Below, piece after piece: positions 7,954 to 15,349 of a stretch of 64,000 nt of DNA. The position numbers were made by a program, and so were the translations under genes. A model generated the notes under the pieces. It was not told the origin of the DNA. It worked only from the letters and a program-made list of their open reading frames with translations, and made no database searches. This stretch comes from UBA2882 sp045542735. GTDB taxonomy: Bacteria; Bacillota; Clostridia; Lachnospirales; Lachnospiraceae. The DNA lies in assembly GCA_045542735.1 (NCBI GenBank), contig JAZQLQ010000026.1, positions 1-64,000 on the forward strand, read 5' to 3'. Positions within the stretch are counted from its first letter, which is position 1. Every line of letters starts with the position of its first letter.

Positions 7954-8115
7954 CTAAATCCCAAAGAATTTAAATATCTTATTGAATTTTTCATCTACTT
8001 CTTTACGATAATTCTCTTGCCTTAATTCAATTTCTGTAATCCTGTTTTCTGCAATAGCCACATTTAATTTCTGTTCAGTTTCTTCGATATAGTTCTCTCT
8101 AAAATTATCACACAT
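7954..8115 (-). CDS. Small charged helical protein, 53 aa
   Basis: A short gene with a good ribosome-binding site (AAAAGGAGTAATATTTT before ATG 8115). The product, MCDNFRENYIEETEQKLNVA continuing IAENRITEIELRQENYRKEV and ending KIFKFFGI, is likely one long amphipathic helix or coiled coil. It lies 33 bases upstream of the KilA-N remnant in the same direction, so it may be a surviving companion of that phage gene. Function unknown. Confidence 0.5.
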   Translation of the reverse strand: MCDNFRENYIEETEQKLNVAIAENRITEIELRQENYRKEVDEKFNKIFKFFGI

Positions 8116-8156
8116 AAAATATTACTCCTTTTGATATTCCAAATTGCACTTCATCC

Positions 8157-8188
8157 TACAAACAAAGCCGCAGCTCTCGCCACGGCTT
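8157..8188 (-). terminator. Terminator-like hairpin; copy 1 of a 32-bp direct repeat
   Basis: On the minus strand AAGCCGTGGC-GAGA-GCTGCGGCTT forms a 10-bp stem (two G-T pairs) followed by TGTTTGT. The same 32 bases occur in the same orientation at 11662-11693 with two differences, both in the loop. The two copies flank about 3.5 kb. Confidence 0.6.
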
Positions 8189-8506
8189 CATCACCTTAAA
8201 AATATGCCCACATTACAGCCATGAGGATTCCCCCCAGCCAACCGGCTTAACGCTTTAACCTTTTCCATGGATTTCAACACATTTCTATGTCTACACAAAA
8301 GTTTTCACTTTACCTAAAACCATTCAAGAATAAAATCGTTGACGATTCACCTTTAACGGTTCAAATAAAACACAAAACAGTTAAATTGGAGGTGCCTTCT
8401 GCACCATCTTTAAACCCAATTTAATCAGAATTGGTAATATTTTCTTGTAACGTAACCCTGTTACAGGGAAGCCGGATTTGAGGTTTTCGTAATGCAGGCA
8501 AATAGC
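8189..8506. other. Non-coding stretch with several hairpins
   Basis: No convincing gene. Read on the minus strand it is the downstream region of the 220-aa gene and contains a 44-nt nested hairpin at 8381-8424 (outer TTAAATTGG/CCAATTTAA, 9 bp, inner GGTGC/GCACC), a short palindrome AATCGTTGACGATT at 8334-8347, and a TGTAAC/GTTACA repeat near 8446-8465. A 25-codon minus frame (8268-8191) lacks a ribosome site. It may be a structured 3' region or a small RNA. Confidence 0.35.
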
Positions 8507-9169
8507 TTACGCCACCTCAATAAAGGTTGTTGCATTAGATACTTTTATTTGTGTATCCAATTCAGTCAGAAGAGTGTTGCGCTTTTCCTCCAGTGCTTCC
8601 ATTTTCTTCTTAACATCAAGCGGATCCACCAGTTCTGTTGTATTTTCCTTAACATAGGCTTCTACAACTCCCAAAGGCTTTTCATCCTTGGTCTTGCTGT
8701 CTTTTCCAAGAATGCTAAGGCGCATCTCCTCTGCCGTAGACTGCAACTGACTGTTTTTTCTGTCGCAGAACTGCACCCTTTCATTGTACTCACTAGACAG
8801 CTTTCTCTGAAGTCTTCCTTCAAAATCCGCATCGCCTCCGTAGGCACCTGCTCCACGAAGTCTGCTTCTTAATGCAATTGCTCCGGCAACTGTAAAAGTT
8901 CCATAGGAAGTAGTGATTTCTGTGTTTGCATTGGAAGCAACAATTGCTGCATCAATCTGCTGGAACCGCTCAATCAAATCAACAATCTGCTGATATGCCG
9001 ACTCTGCTTCTTTTGCATACTCTTCTTTGTCAATTCGCTTTGCGAAAACCTTGTCCTCATTCGGCTTAATGGTATCAACAAAGCTTGCCTTAGCAATCTT
9101 ATCTGCTATCTTCTTTACTAACAGGTCTCTTTCATCCAGAGCCTGTGTTACCAACATCTTCTCGCTCAT
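8507..9169 (-). CDS. Helical protein, DIP1984/septicolysin-like (tentative)
   Basis: 220 residues, soluble, strongly helical with heptad-like spacing. It opens SEKMLVTQALDERDLLVKKI; the centre reads IDLIERFQQIDAAIVASNAN-type spacing, then TSYGTFTVAGAIALRSRL. That pattern (helix, S/T-N-x-x-T, short strand, then ALxxRxxL) is similar to the DIP1984 family, whose role is not settled. The C-terminus has another helical pair (EALEEKRNTLLTELDTQIKV). ATG 9169 follows AAGGGAGG, which lies in a perfect 13-bp inverted repeat. It is the downstream partner of the XRE gene at 9261. Family assignment is by eye. Confidence 0.5.
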   Translation of the reverse strand: MSEKMLVTQALDERDLLVKKIADKIAKASFVDTIKPNEDKVFAKRIDKEEYAKEAESAYQQIVDLIERFQQIDAAIVASNANTEITTSYGTFTVAGAIALRSRLRGAGAYGGDADFEGRLQRKLSSEYNERVQFCDRKNSQLQSTAEEMRLSILGKDSKTKDEKPLGVVEAYVKENTTELVDPLDVKKKMEALEEKRNTLLTELDTQIKVSNATTFIEVA

Positions 9170-9176
9170 AAAAAAT

Positions 9177-9234
9177 CCTCCCTTAGAATTTGTCTCTTAT
9201 TTCTAAGGACCATTCTAAGGGAGGGGATATTGTT
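9177..9234 (-). promoter_or_regulatory. Leader hairpin burying the Shine-Dalgarno of the 8507-9169 gene
   Basis: CCTCCCTTAGAAT (9234 to 9222 on the minus strand) is perfectly complementary to ATTCTAAGGGAGG (9189 to 9177), which contains the ribosome-binding site of the gene starting at 9169. The 32-nt loop contains a further CCTTAGAAA that could compete for pairing. This would act as a translational switch or a transcript-level attenuator. Confidence 0.65.
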
Positions 9235-9239
9235 TGTCA

Positions 9240-9256
9240 TTGAACTTGTAGTTCAA
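9240..9256. promoter_or_regulatory. Candidate operator, inverted repeat TTGAAC-N5-GTTCAA
   Basis: TTGAACTTGTAGTTCAA lies 4 bp past the XRE stop codon (9261), in the same place as the related TTGGAC-N5-GTCCAA at 946-962. A likely binding site for the neighbouring XRE protein, allowing separate control of the downstream gene. Confidence 0.5.
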
Positions 9257-9260
9257 AAAT

Positions 9261-9581
9261 TTACGCTGCACGCTTCTCATTGAATTTCTCATAATATGCA
9301 CACAGTCTGCTTTCTCGGGCATCCGGTTGCTTCACAATAATATCATGTGCCATCGGCGCCCTGTTTCCACGCACGATTGCATCAATCGGAACTTGGAACA
9401 ATTCACTAAGTGCATACAGGTTGTCGATAGTAGGCATGTTAATGCCGTCCAACCAACGGTACACGCTCTGCACACAACCAAGATTCAGATATTCCTGTAC
9501 ATTCTTGGGTGTGATGCCTCTCATATCCATGAGTCGGCGTAGGTTGATTCCTGTTTCTCGTTTGTTGATTAGTGGGAACAT
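9261..9581 (-). CDS. XRE-family DNA-binding regulator (paralogue of 969-1304)
   Basis: 106 residues from ATG 9581, which has AAGGAAGG 6 nt before it; a longer frame to 9644 lacks a ribosome site. A helix-turn-helix spans about residues 9-65: INLRRLMDMRGITPKNVQEY, LNLGCVQSVYRWLDGINMPT, IDNLYALSELFQVPIDAIV. The YLxLxCVQxxYRW recognition segment is shared with the 111-aa regulator at 969. The tail ends in aromatic and basic residues (RLCAYYEKFNEKRAA), again as in the paralogue. Probably controls 8507-9169 and itself. Confidence 0.85.
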   Translation of the reverse strand: MFPLINKRETGINLRRLMDMRGITPKNVQEYLNLGCVQSVYRWLDGINMPTIDNLYALSELFQVPIDAIVRGNRAPMAHDIIVKQPDARESRLCAYYEKFNEKRAA

Positions 9582-9686
9582 AAGGCACCTTCCTTTCGTT
9601 TTTAAGGTTGCATATAGCAACATGTTTTGAATGGTCAGCCACAAATTACAATTCTCAAAATCTGCATATATGTAGTAATATTATGT

Positions 9687-10217
9687 CTATTTCAACAAAT
9701 CTGCTAAGTATACTTCCCCACGTTTCAACGTCTTTATTCTTTTATACTCCCGAATCGTACTAATCAACATGTTAATATCTGAAAAATAATTACGTACATA
9801 TTCTTGGGATTTAATATTTTCCTTCATTTTCAATTCTTGTTTGCAAAAGGTACTTGGCGACATAGAGCTGCTCTTCTTGATATAATCACCATACTTTCCT
9901 TCTGCCAAGATCAGTAACATTTCAATTTCAGGAGAAGTCACCACTTTAATTACATCTACTTTTTGTTCGTAAGCCGGGCTTAGCCGAAACCCTTCTGAGT
10001 GCGAATCCAAGACACGAAGTACTGTGATTTTGCTTTCAAATCCTTTTCTTAAGTATCTTTGTTCAAATTCTTTTGCACTTCTGCATCGTATAACGTCTTC
10101 ATTCAACATCTGCTCTCTCGTAAAGATAAGCAAATCGTTATCAACAAGCATATCTATAATAGCCGTCTCAGCTCCACCTTCGCAAATACAAGCAACTATT
10201 GGAGATAATTTAATCAT
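9687..10217 (-). CDS. TOPRIM/RloB-like partner of the upstream ATPase
   Basis: 176 residues. Near the N-terminus VACICEGGAETAIIDMLVDN resembles the glutamate motif of TOPRIM domains; ITVLRVLDSHSEGF (about residues 63-76) could be the D-x-x-x metal site, and VVTSPEIEMLLIL resembles the region after it in RloB/AbiLii proteins. Its ATG overlaps the stop of the ATPase gene by 4 bases, so translation is coupled. ATPase plus small TOPRIM-type protein is the layout of the AbiL and PARIS abortive-infection systems, in which the second protein is a nuclease. The motifs are weak; the pairing is the stronger evidence. Confidence 0.55.
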   Translation of the reverse strand: MIKLSPIVACICEGGAETAIIDMLVDNDLLIFTREQMLNEDVIRCRSAKEFEQRYLRKGFESKITVLRVLDSHSEGFRLSPAYEQKVDVIKVVTSPEIEMLLILAEGKYGDYIKKSSSMSPSTFCKQELKMKENIKSQEYVRNYFSDINMLISTIREYKRIKTLKRGEVYLADLLK

Positions 10218-11380
10218 TCGTTATCCTCCACTACTTCTCCTGATGCTAACACTTTCTTCAGTCTCATAGATGCCTCATACGAAGGAGTTGTTCCCTTTAA
10301 CATTCCACTTTGGAATACATCACTTTTTTTAATATCATTGCGTTTCAAAATATGATGTAACTTCTGAATTGTCACACCCTCATTATTTCTAATTACATAT
10401 ATTCCATCATTTCTATCTAATTCATCTAACAACTCAACATAATGAGTAGAATAGACTAATGTTGCACCATTTTTATTAACCTTTTTATCCATAAAGAATC
10501 TAATCAATGTTGCTGCAATCTCTTTATTAAAATGGTTTTCAATTTCGTCAATGATAAAATATCCACCTTTAATCAAAACCAGCCATGCGTGCATAAATAC
10601 ATTTAATCCCTTAATAGTACCCGATGATAAATAATGGCTTATGCTCTGTCTGCCACGCATAGCAATAGGCTCTTTATCTCTCTTAAACTTTACAATCAAC
10701 TCTTTCTCATTTTGATTAAATTGAATATACTCTATGCTTGGGTCAAGAAACTGAATTAATGCAATTGGGAAATCACCAAATGAATTTAAAACATTAAAAT
10801 CAGTCCACTCTGTTAAATCTCTAAAGAAAACATTTCCAGTCTTACCCAAAGCAATAACGATACTAACATCATCCTTCAAAAACATGAATTGCTCTTGTGA
10901 AACATCTCTTGATTTAAATAAATTATCATCAGAAAACTTAAATAAGTTGGTCTTAGAACTTATAGAACCAGCCTTACGAATATAAAGTTTTTCATGAAGA
11001 ATTGTATATCTATCAGCTGCTCCTTCCTCTTTTGTTACACCAATAACCGTCTCTAGCAAGCAAACACCTTTGTTCTCATCATAAAAATAAGTTTTTAATA
11101 ATACTCTTTCTGATCTCTCTAAAACTATTTTTGCATCAATATTGTTAATCGCTTCTGCATTCAGTAAACTCATAACAAAAGAAATTAGCTTAAGAGAAGT
11201 TGTTTTTCCGGACGCATTCACACCGACAAATGATAACACATTATTCGTATAAGTACTACCAAATGGATTGTAAAGCATTGCCGCATTATCAGGGTATACT
11301 CTCTGTTCTGCATTAAAATCAATTACAATCTTTTCGTTAAAAAGAAATATGCCATCTGCTTCAATTCTCAATATCCTCAT
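10214..11380 (-). CDS. AAA_21/ABC-type ATPase of an abortive-infection-like pair
   Basis: 388 residues, soluble. Walker A is FVGVNASGKTTSLKL (about residues 51-65), a signature-like SHYLSSGTIKGLNVF (about 245-259), Walker B GGYFIIDEIENHFNKE (about 271-286) and an H-switch STHYVELLDELD (about 311-322). This is the compact SMC/RecF-like ATPase used in OLD, RloA, AbiLi and AriA proteins, with no transporter domain. The C-terminus ends KGTTPSYEASMRLKKVL. It is first in a two-gene unit with the TOPRIM-like gene. An upstream promoter is visible at 11427-11454. The likely role is sensing phage and releasing or activating the partner; this is inferred from analogous systems. Confidence 0.75.
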   Translation of the reverse strand: MRILRIEADGIFLFNEKIVIDFNAEQRVYPDNAAMLYNPFGSTYTNNVLSFVGVNASGKTTSLKLISFVMSLLNAEAINNIDAKIVLERSERVLLKTYFYDENKGVCLLETVIGVTKEEGAADRYTILHEKLYIRKAGSISSKTNLFKFSDDNLFKSRDVSQEQFMFLKDDVSIVIALGKTGNVFFRDLTEWTDFNVLNSFGDFPIALIQFLDPSIEYIQFNQNEKELIVKFKRDKEPIAMRGRQSISHYLSSGTIKGLNVFMHAWLVLIKGGYFIIDEIENHFNKEIAATLIRFFMDKKVNKNGATLVYSTHYVELLDELDRNDGIYVIRNNEGVTIQKLHHILKRNDIKKSDVFQSGMLKGTTPSYEASMRLKKVLASGEVVEDNE

Positions 11381-11426
11381 CTCACACCTCCAAATGTATT
11401 AACATTTTATTTGTTGATACTCTATT

Positions 11427-11483
11427 ATTTTACCACACTTTTTTAAATTTTCAAGTATTAAAAACGTGCTTTCCGTTTTTAAT
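11427..11483 (-). promoter_or_regulatory. Promoter and inverted repeat upstream of the ATPase-TOPRIM pair
   Basis: Minus strand: TTGAAA (11454 to 11449), 16-bp spacer, TAAAAT (11432 to 11427), about 45 bases before the start codon; the gene has GGAGGTG before ATG 11380. Just upstream of the -35 lies ATTAAAAACG-N7-CGTTTTTAAT (11457-11483), a 10-bp inverted repeat that could be an operator. The rest of 11381-11710 holds the terminator at 11662 and a 64-codon frame I do not believe. Confidence 0.5.
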
Positions 11484-11661
11484 GAGGTATCAACATCCCT
11501 TCTTAGTATACTCATTACTTTAAAATAATATTCGTATATCTGCCTTTGAACACTCCTTGGCTCTAACACAACCCCCTTTCTGTTCCAAACCAATGCTCCT
11601 CTCCCTCTGTTACATTATTTCCCTTATGCTTTGCAGTCTTCATATTTCCTTCTTAAACCTA

Positions 11662-11693
11662 TACAAACAAAGCCGCAGCTTCCGCCACGGCTT
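11662..11693 (-). terminator. Terminator of the 11711-13912 kinase gene; copy 2 of a 32-bp direct repeat
   Basis: AAGCCGTGGC-GGAA-GCTGCGGCTT followed by TGTTTGTAT on the minus strand, 18 bases after the kinase stop codon. Matches 8157-8188 at 30 of 32 positions. Confidence 0.7.
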
Positions 11694-11710
11694 TCTTATC
11701 TTAATAGTTT

Positions 11711-13912
11711 CTACTCTTCCACATACTCCCTCTTTTCTTCCGGTATCCATTTCTCCAGCAATGTCTTCAATTCTTTGCGTTCAAAAGGCTTAAAGAGGAA
11801 GTCTTCAAATCCGTTTGCCAGGTAGATTTCCTTTGCTCCTTCCAGGGCGTTGGCAGTCAGTGCCACGATAACCGGCACATTCTCTTTTCCTTCATAGTAT
11901 TCCCGAAGGATTCGCGTTGCCTCGATACCGTCCATCTCAGGCATCATATGGTCCATAAAGATAATGTCAAAGTCTTGCTCCTTCACAATATCGATAGCTG
12001 CTTGTCCACTACTAGCCTCTGATAATTGGAATTCAAAGGTTTTGAGCATTGCCATTGCGACTTTTCGGTTAATCAGGTTATCATCTACCACCAGTACCCG
12101 GCAGTCTTTGCATACAAATTCTTTTTCTTTCTTTTCTTCTGTATCATAACGGTTAATCGGATTCTCTCCGATGGTTTTCTTATTGATTACGCGTTGCTTG
12201 ATGCATACAACAAATCTGGTTCCTTTTCCGTATTCGCTTTCTACCCGGATATCGCCATCCATTAAGGACACCAGCTGTTTGGTTATGGCAAGTCCCAAGC
12301 CTGTTCCTTCGATTTTACGGTTTTTATTCATATCCAGTTGTCGGAAGGATTCAAAAATCAAATCCATATCTTCTTTTTTGATGCCGATGCCGGTATCTTG
12401 GATAATGAACTGCAGATCGATATGGTCCTCATCCGTATATTGGCCGGATACATCCAGACTCACATATCCGCTGGTTGTAAATTTGATGGAGTTGTTGAGG
12501 ATGTTAATGAGTATCTGACGGATTCTTCCTGCATCACCCCAAAGCCGACACGGAATATCCTGATTGATATTAACATTCAACTGCAATCCTTTTTCATTTG
12601 CCACCATCTTAATCAAATTGGCAGAATCTTCTACCAATGTCTGGAGATAATAGTTATCCTCCACCAGTTCCATCTTGCCGGATTCTACTTTGGATAAATC
12701 CAGGATATCATTGATGATAGACAGTAGGTTTTGAGCGGCATTTTTAATATCACAGGCATAGTTATATACTTTACGTCCTCGGCTCTCCTCAATGATCAAC
12801 TCACTCATACCGATTACTGCATTCATCGGTGTACGGATCTCATGGGACATATTGGCAAGGAAATTGGATTTGGCACGGTTTGCCGCCTCTGCTTTTTCTC
12901 TCATTTCATTTAATTCTTGGATATATTTATAAGTAGCAGTGACATCTACGATGAGTACGGTATAGCCTCTTACTACCTGTTCGTAGTCTGTAACCGGATG
13001 AAGATGTACTTCGTAGTGTTTCTCTCCAAATTCCAGGTCCTGTTGTCCTTCTTCATCAAAGATACCCATGGGAAATCTTGCTACATCACCAATCTTACCA
13101 TGTACATCCAAATCAGGAAAAATGCGCTTTGCTGCAGCGTTATGGGCCATCACTTTGTAGTTTTCATCCAGGGTAATCATACCATCGCTGAGCGAGTTAA
13201 TCATGGTATCTGTTGCGGTTCTGGTAAGGTCGAAGTCTTTGCGGTTCCATGCAAATACAACCAAAACAGCCATCATCAGCGCCATTGCTACCGGTGTGGG
13301 ATCATATCCTTCCGGAAACAGTTTAAGCACATACAATACAAGGACCACCAGAGAAAAGCTCTCTCCGCATATGATAAATACCAATTTTTTAATTCGTTTT
13401 ATATTTTTTTCTTTTATAAGTGTCTTAAATAATACCCATGCAGATACCGCCCAGGGGATGACAGTGCAAGTTACCATATAAAAATAGAACCCGGGCCCAT
13501 AGGTAAGCACCAAATGCGGATATGCTCCGGTTTTGATAAATTCAATATCCCGATAATAGAAGGTATGCCAAGGGCTGGTCCACACCATGACTACAACCGC
13601 ACAACCGCAGAGCAGTAAAATCCTTTCAAAAAGAATCCATTCTTTTCTGCCGCAATAATTACAAATAAACATCATAAAGAAAATTGCTACAATACTGCTT
13701 CCCAGATATTCTGTTTTAACCGCAATCAATGCTTCTCTTTCGGTGGTCGCCAAAAGCTCCAACAAATATCCTGCATTATGTACCAACTCCGCTATCAGAA
13801 AGGATAGCATCAACCTTTGTGTATAGGTTGATCCTCCACGGAAAATATATATCAGTGCCACAACCAGCACGATAACTGCTACTACCTGTAGCCCCACAAT
13901 CAAATTAAACAT
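11711..13912 (-). CDS. Hybrid histidine kinase with 7TM sensor and receiver domain
   Basis: 733 residues. Seven hydrophobic segments fill residues 1-222 (histidine-kinase N-terminal 7TM type). A PAS-like region follows (about 232-330: INSLSDGMITLDENYKVMAH). HisKA has NFLANMSHEIRTPMNAVIGM with phospho-acceptor His357; the ATPase domain has NNSIKF, DTGIG (506-510) and GTGLG (536-540). A receiver domain (about 604-722) has VVDDN and the acceptor Asp654 in FMDHMMPEMDG. There is no HPt or DNA-binding output, so phosphate must go to a separate HPt, for example that of the kinase at 23738. It ends a run of four tightly spaced genes (19580 to 11711) that includes an amino-acid symporter. Confidence 0.93.
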   Translation of the reverse strand: MFNLIVGLQVVAVIVLVVALIYIFRGGSTYTQRLMLSFLIAELVHNAGYLLELLATTEREALIAVKTEYLGSSIVAIFFMMFICNYCGRKEWILFERILLLCGCAVVVMVWTSPWHTFYYRDIEFIKTGAYPHLVLTYGPGFYFYMVTCTVIPWAVSAWVLFKTLIKEKNIKRIKKLVFIICGESFSLVVLVLYVLKLFPEGYDPTPVAMALMMAVLVVFAWNRKDFDLTRTATDTMINSLSDGMITLDENYKVMAHNAAAKRIFPDLDVHGKIGDVARFPMGIFDEEGQQDLEFGEKHYEVHLHPVTDYEQVVRGYTVLIVDVTATYKYIQELNEMREKAEAANRAKSNFLANMSHEIRTPMNAVIGMSELIIEESRGRKVYNYACDIKNAAQNLLSIINDILDLSKVESGKMELVEDNYYLQTLVEDSANLIKMVANEKGLQLNVNINQDIPCRLWGDAGRIRQILINILNNSIKFTTSGYVSLDVSGQYTDEDHIDLQFIIQDTGIGIKKEDMDLIFESFRQLDMNKNRKIEGTGLGLAITKQLVSLMDGDIRVESEYGKGTRFVVCIKQRVINKKTIGENPINRYDTEEKKEKEFVCKDCRVLVVDDNLINRKVAMAMLKTFEFQLSEASSGQAAIDIVKEQDFDIIFMDHMMPEMDGIEATRILREYYEGKENVPVIVALTANALEGAKEIYLANGFEDFLFKPFERKELKTLLEKWIPEEKREYVEE

Positions 13913-13936
13913 GCTCTAACCTATCCCTCAATATTA

Positions 13937-15322
13937 TTATTTTTCGCCCAGTTCTTCTTTTACCAGCTTAAATACAGTACCTGACAAGAGGAATACACCG
14001 ATTAAGTTGGGAATTACCATGAGCCCGTTGCAGGTATCGGAGATACTCCATACCAATCCCAGATCTATGGTTGCTCCTACGATTGCCACCAGTGAATATG
14101 CCACCATAAAAGGTTTTACCACCTTTGAAGAGAATAAGAACTCAATACAACGTGCTCCGTACAATCCCCATCCGATAATGGTTGAAAATGCAAAGCAACA
14201 CATTGCCACTGCAGTAAAAATAGATACCCAGTTGCCATATGTAGAAGTAAATCCAAGAATGGTCAATTCTGCACCTGCTGCCTCGCCGTATGCAATGGGC
14301 ACTCCGCTACAGAGAACTACCAAAGCAGTTAAGGTACAGATCACAATGGTATCCGCAAATACTTCAAAGATACCAAAAAATCCCTGCTGCACCGGTTTTT
14401 TGGTGTCAGCACATGCATGTGCGATAGAGCCGGTACCAAGACCTGCTTCGTTTGAGAAGATACCTCTGGATACACCCTTTGTCATACTGGTAAAGATGCT
14501 TCCTACCACACCACCTGTAATTGCTGCCGGATTGAATGCGCCATATACGATGGAATACAATACTTCAGGCACGCGCTGAATGTTTAATAAAACAACACCT
14601 ACTGCCAGCACAATGTACAAAATTGCCATGAAGGGAACCAGTTTCTCTGCTACTTTACCGATTCTCTTTACACCACCGAGCAATACACTTCCTACCAAGA
14701 GCATAATGATAATACCGATAACCCAATTGCTGGTCGTTACATTTGCTTCAGAAATCACATGATAATTTAAAAGTGCAGAATTGATAGCTGCGGTAATGGT
14801 ATTTACCTGTGTGGCATTACCGGTTCCGAATACAGTTAATACACCGAATGCCGCAAACAGCATTGCCAGCCATTTCCATTTTGCGCCAAGACCGTTTTTG
14901 ATATAGTACATGGGGCCGCCTACCAGTTCACCCTTTTCATTCCGTTCTCTATAATGAACCGCCAAGATAACTTCTGAAAATTTGGTACACATACCGAGGA
15001 ATGCAGAAATCCACATCCAGAAAACAGCACCCGGTCCACCGATGGCAATGGCACCTGCTACACCTGCGATATTTCCCGTTCCTACTGTTGCAGAAAGAGC
15101 TGTACACACTGCCTGGAAAGGTGTCATAGCTCCCTGTTTTGCCTCTTTTTTCTCAAATACTTTTCCAATGGTCTGTTTCATTGCCATAGGAAATTTACGG
15201 ATCTGGATAAATCTCATTCTTATACTGAGATACAATCCCACTCCGATGATACAAATGATGGCGGGAATACCCCAGATAAAATCATTCACTACTTTATTGA
15301 CTGCTTCTATTGTCTGTAACAT
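13937..15322 (-). CDS. Sodium:alanine symporter (AgcS family)
   Basis: 461 residues, about 11 hydrophobic segments. The family signature is plain: GAVFWMWISAFLGMCTKFSE, then VILAVHYRE. The N-terminus (VVNDFIWGIPAIICIIGVGL) and the glycine-rich GTGNIAGVAGAIAIGGPGA are also typical. It imports alanine or glycine with sodium. ATG 15322 has AAAAGGAG. It lies inside the kinase operon, 24 bases before the 733-aa kinase and 27 bases after the 778-aa kinase, which suggests that uptake and sensing of small amino acids are coupled. Often annotated alsT/agcS; substrate not proven. Confidence 0.93.
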   Translation of the reverse strand: MLQTIEAVNKVVNDFIWGIPAIICIIGVGLYLSIRMRFIQIRKFPMAMKQTIGKVFEKKEAKQGAMTPFQAVCTALSATVGTGNIAGVAGAIAIGGPGAVFWMWISAFLGMCTKFSEVILAVHYRERNEKGELVGGPMYYIKNGLGAKWKWLAMLFAAFGVLTVFGTGNATQVNTITAAINSALLNYHVISEANVTTSNWVIGIIIMLLVGSVLLGGVKRIGKVAEKLVPFMAILYIVLAVGVVLLNIQRVPEVLYSIVYGAFNPAAITGGVVGSIFTSMTKGVSRGIFSNEAGLGTGSIAHACADTKKPVQQGFFGIFEVFADTIVICTLTALVVLCSGVPIAYGEAAGAELTILGFTSTYGNWVSIFTAVAMCCFAFSTIIGWGLYGARCIEFLFSSKVVKPFMVAYSLVAIVGATIDLGLVWSISDTCNGLMVIPNLIGVFLLSGTVFKLVKEELGEK

Positions 15323-15349
15323 GCTTGTTGCTCCTTTTCCTTATGCTAA

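Noticed and set aside
8191..8268. A 25-codon minus-strand frame (MEKVKALSRLAGG...)
   Set aside because: No Shine-Dalgarno sequence and it ends next to a terminator stem; kept only as a note in the non-coding stretch.
11399..11593. A 64-codon minus-strand frame upstream of the ATPase gene
   Set aside because: No ribosome site; it runs over a good promoter and an inverted repeat, and ends at the ATPase leader. Probably not translated.
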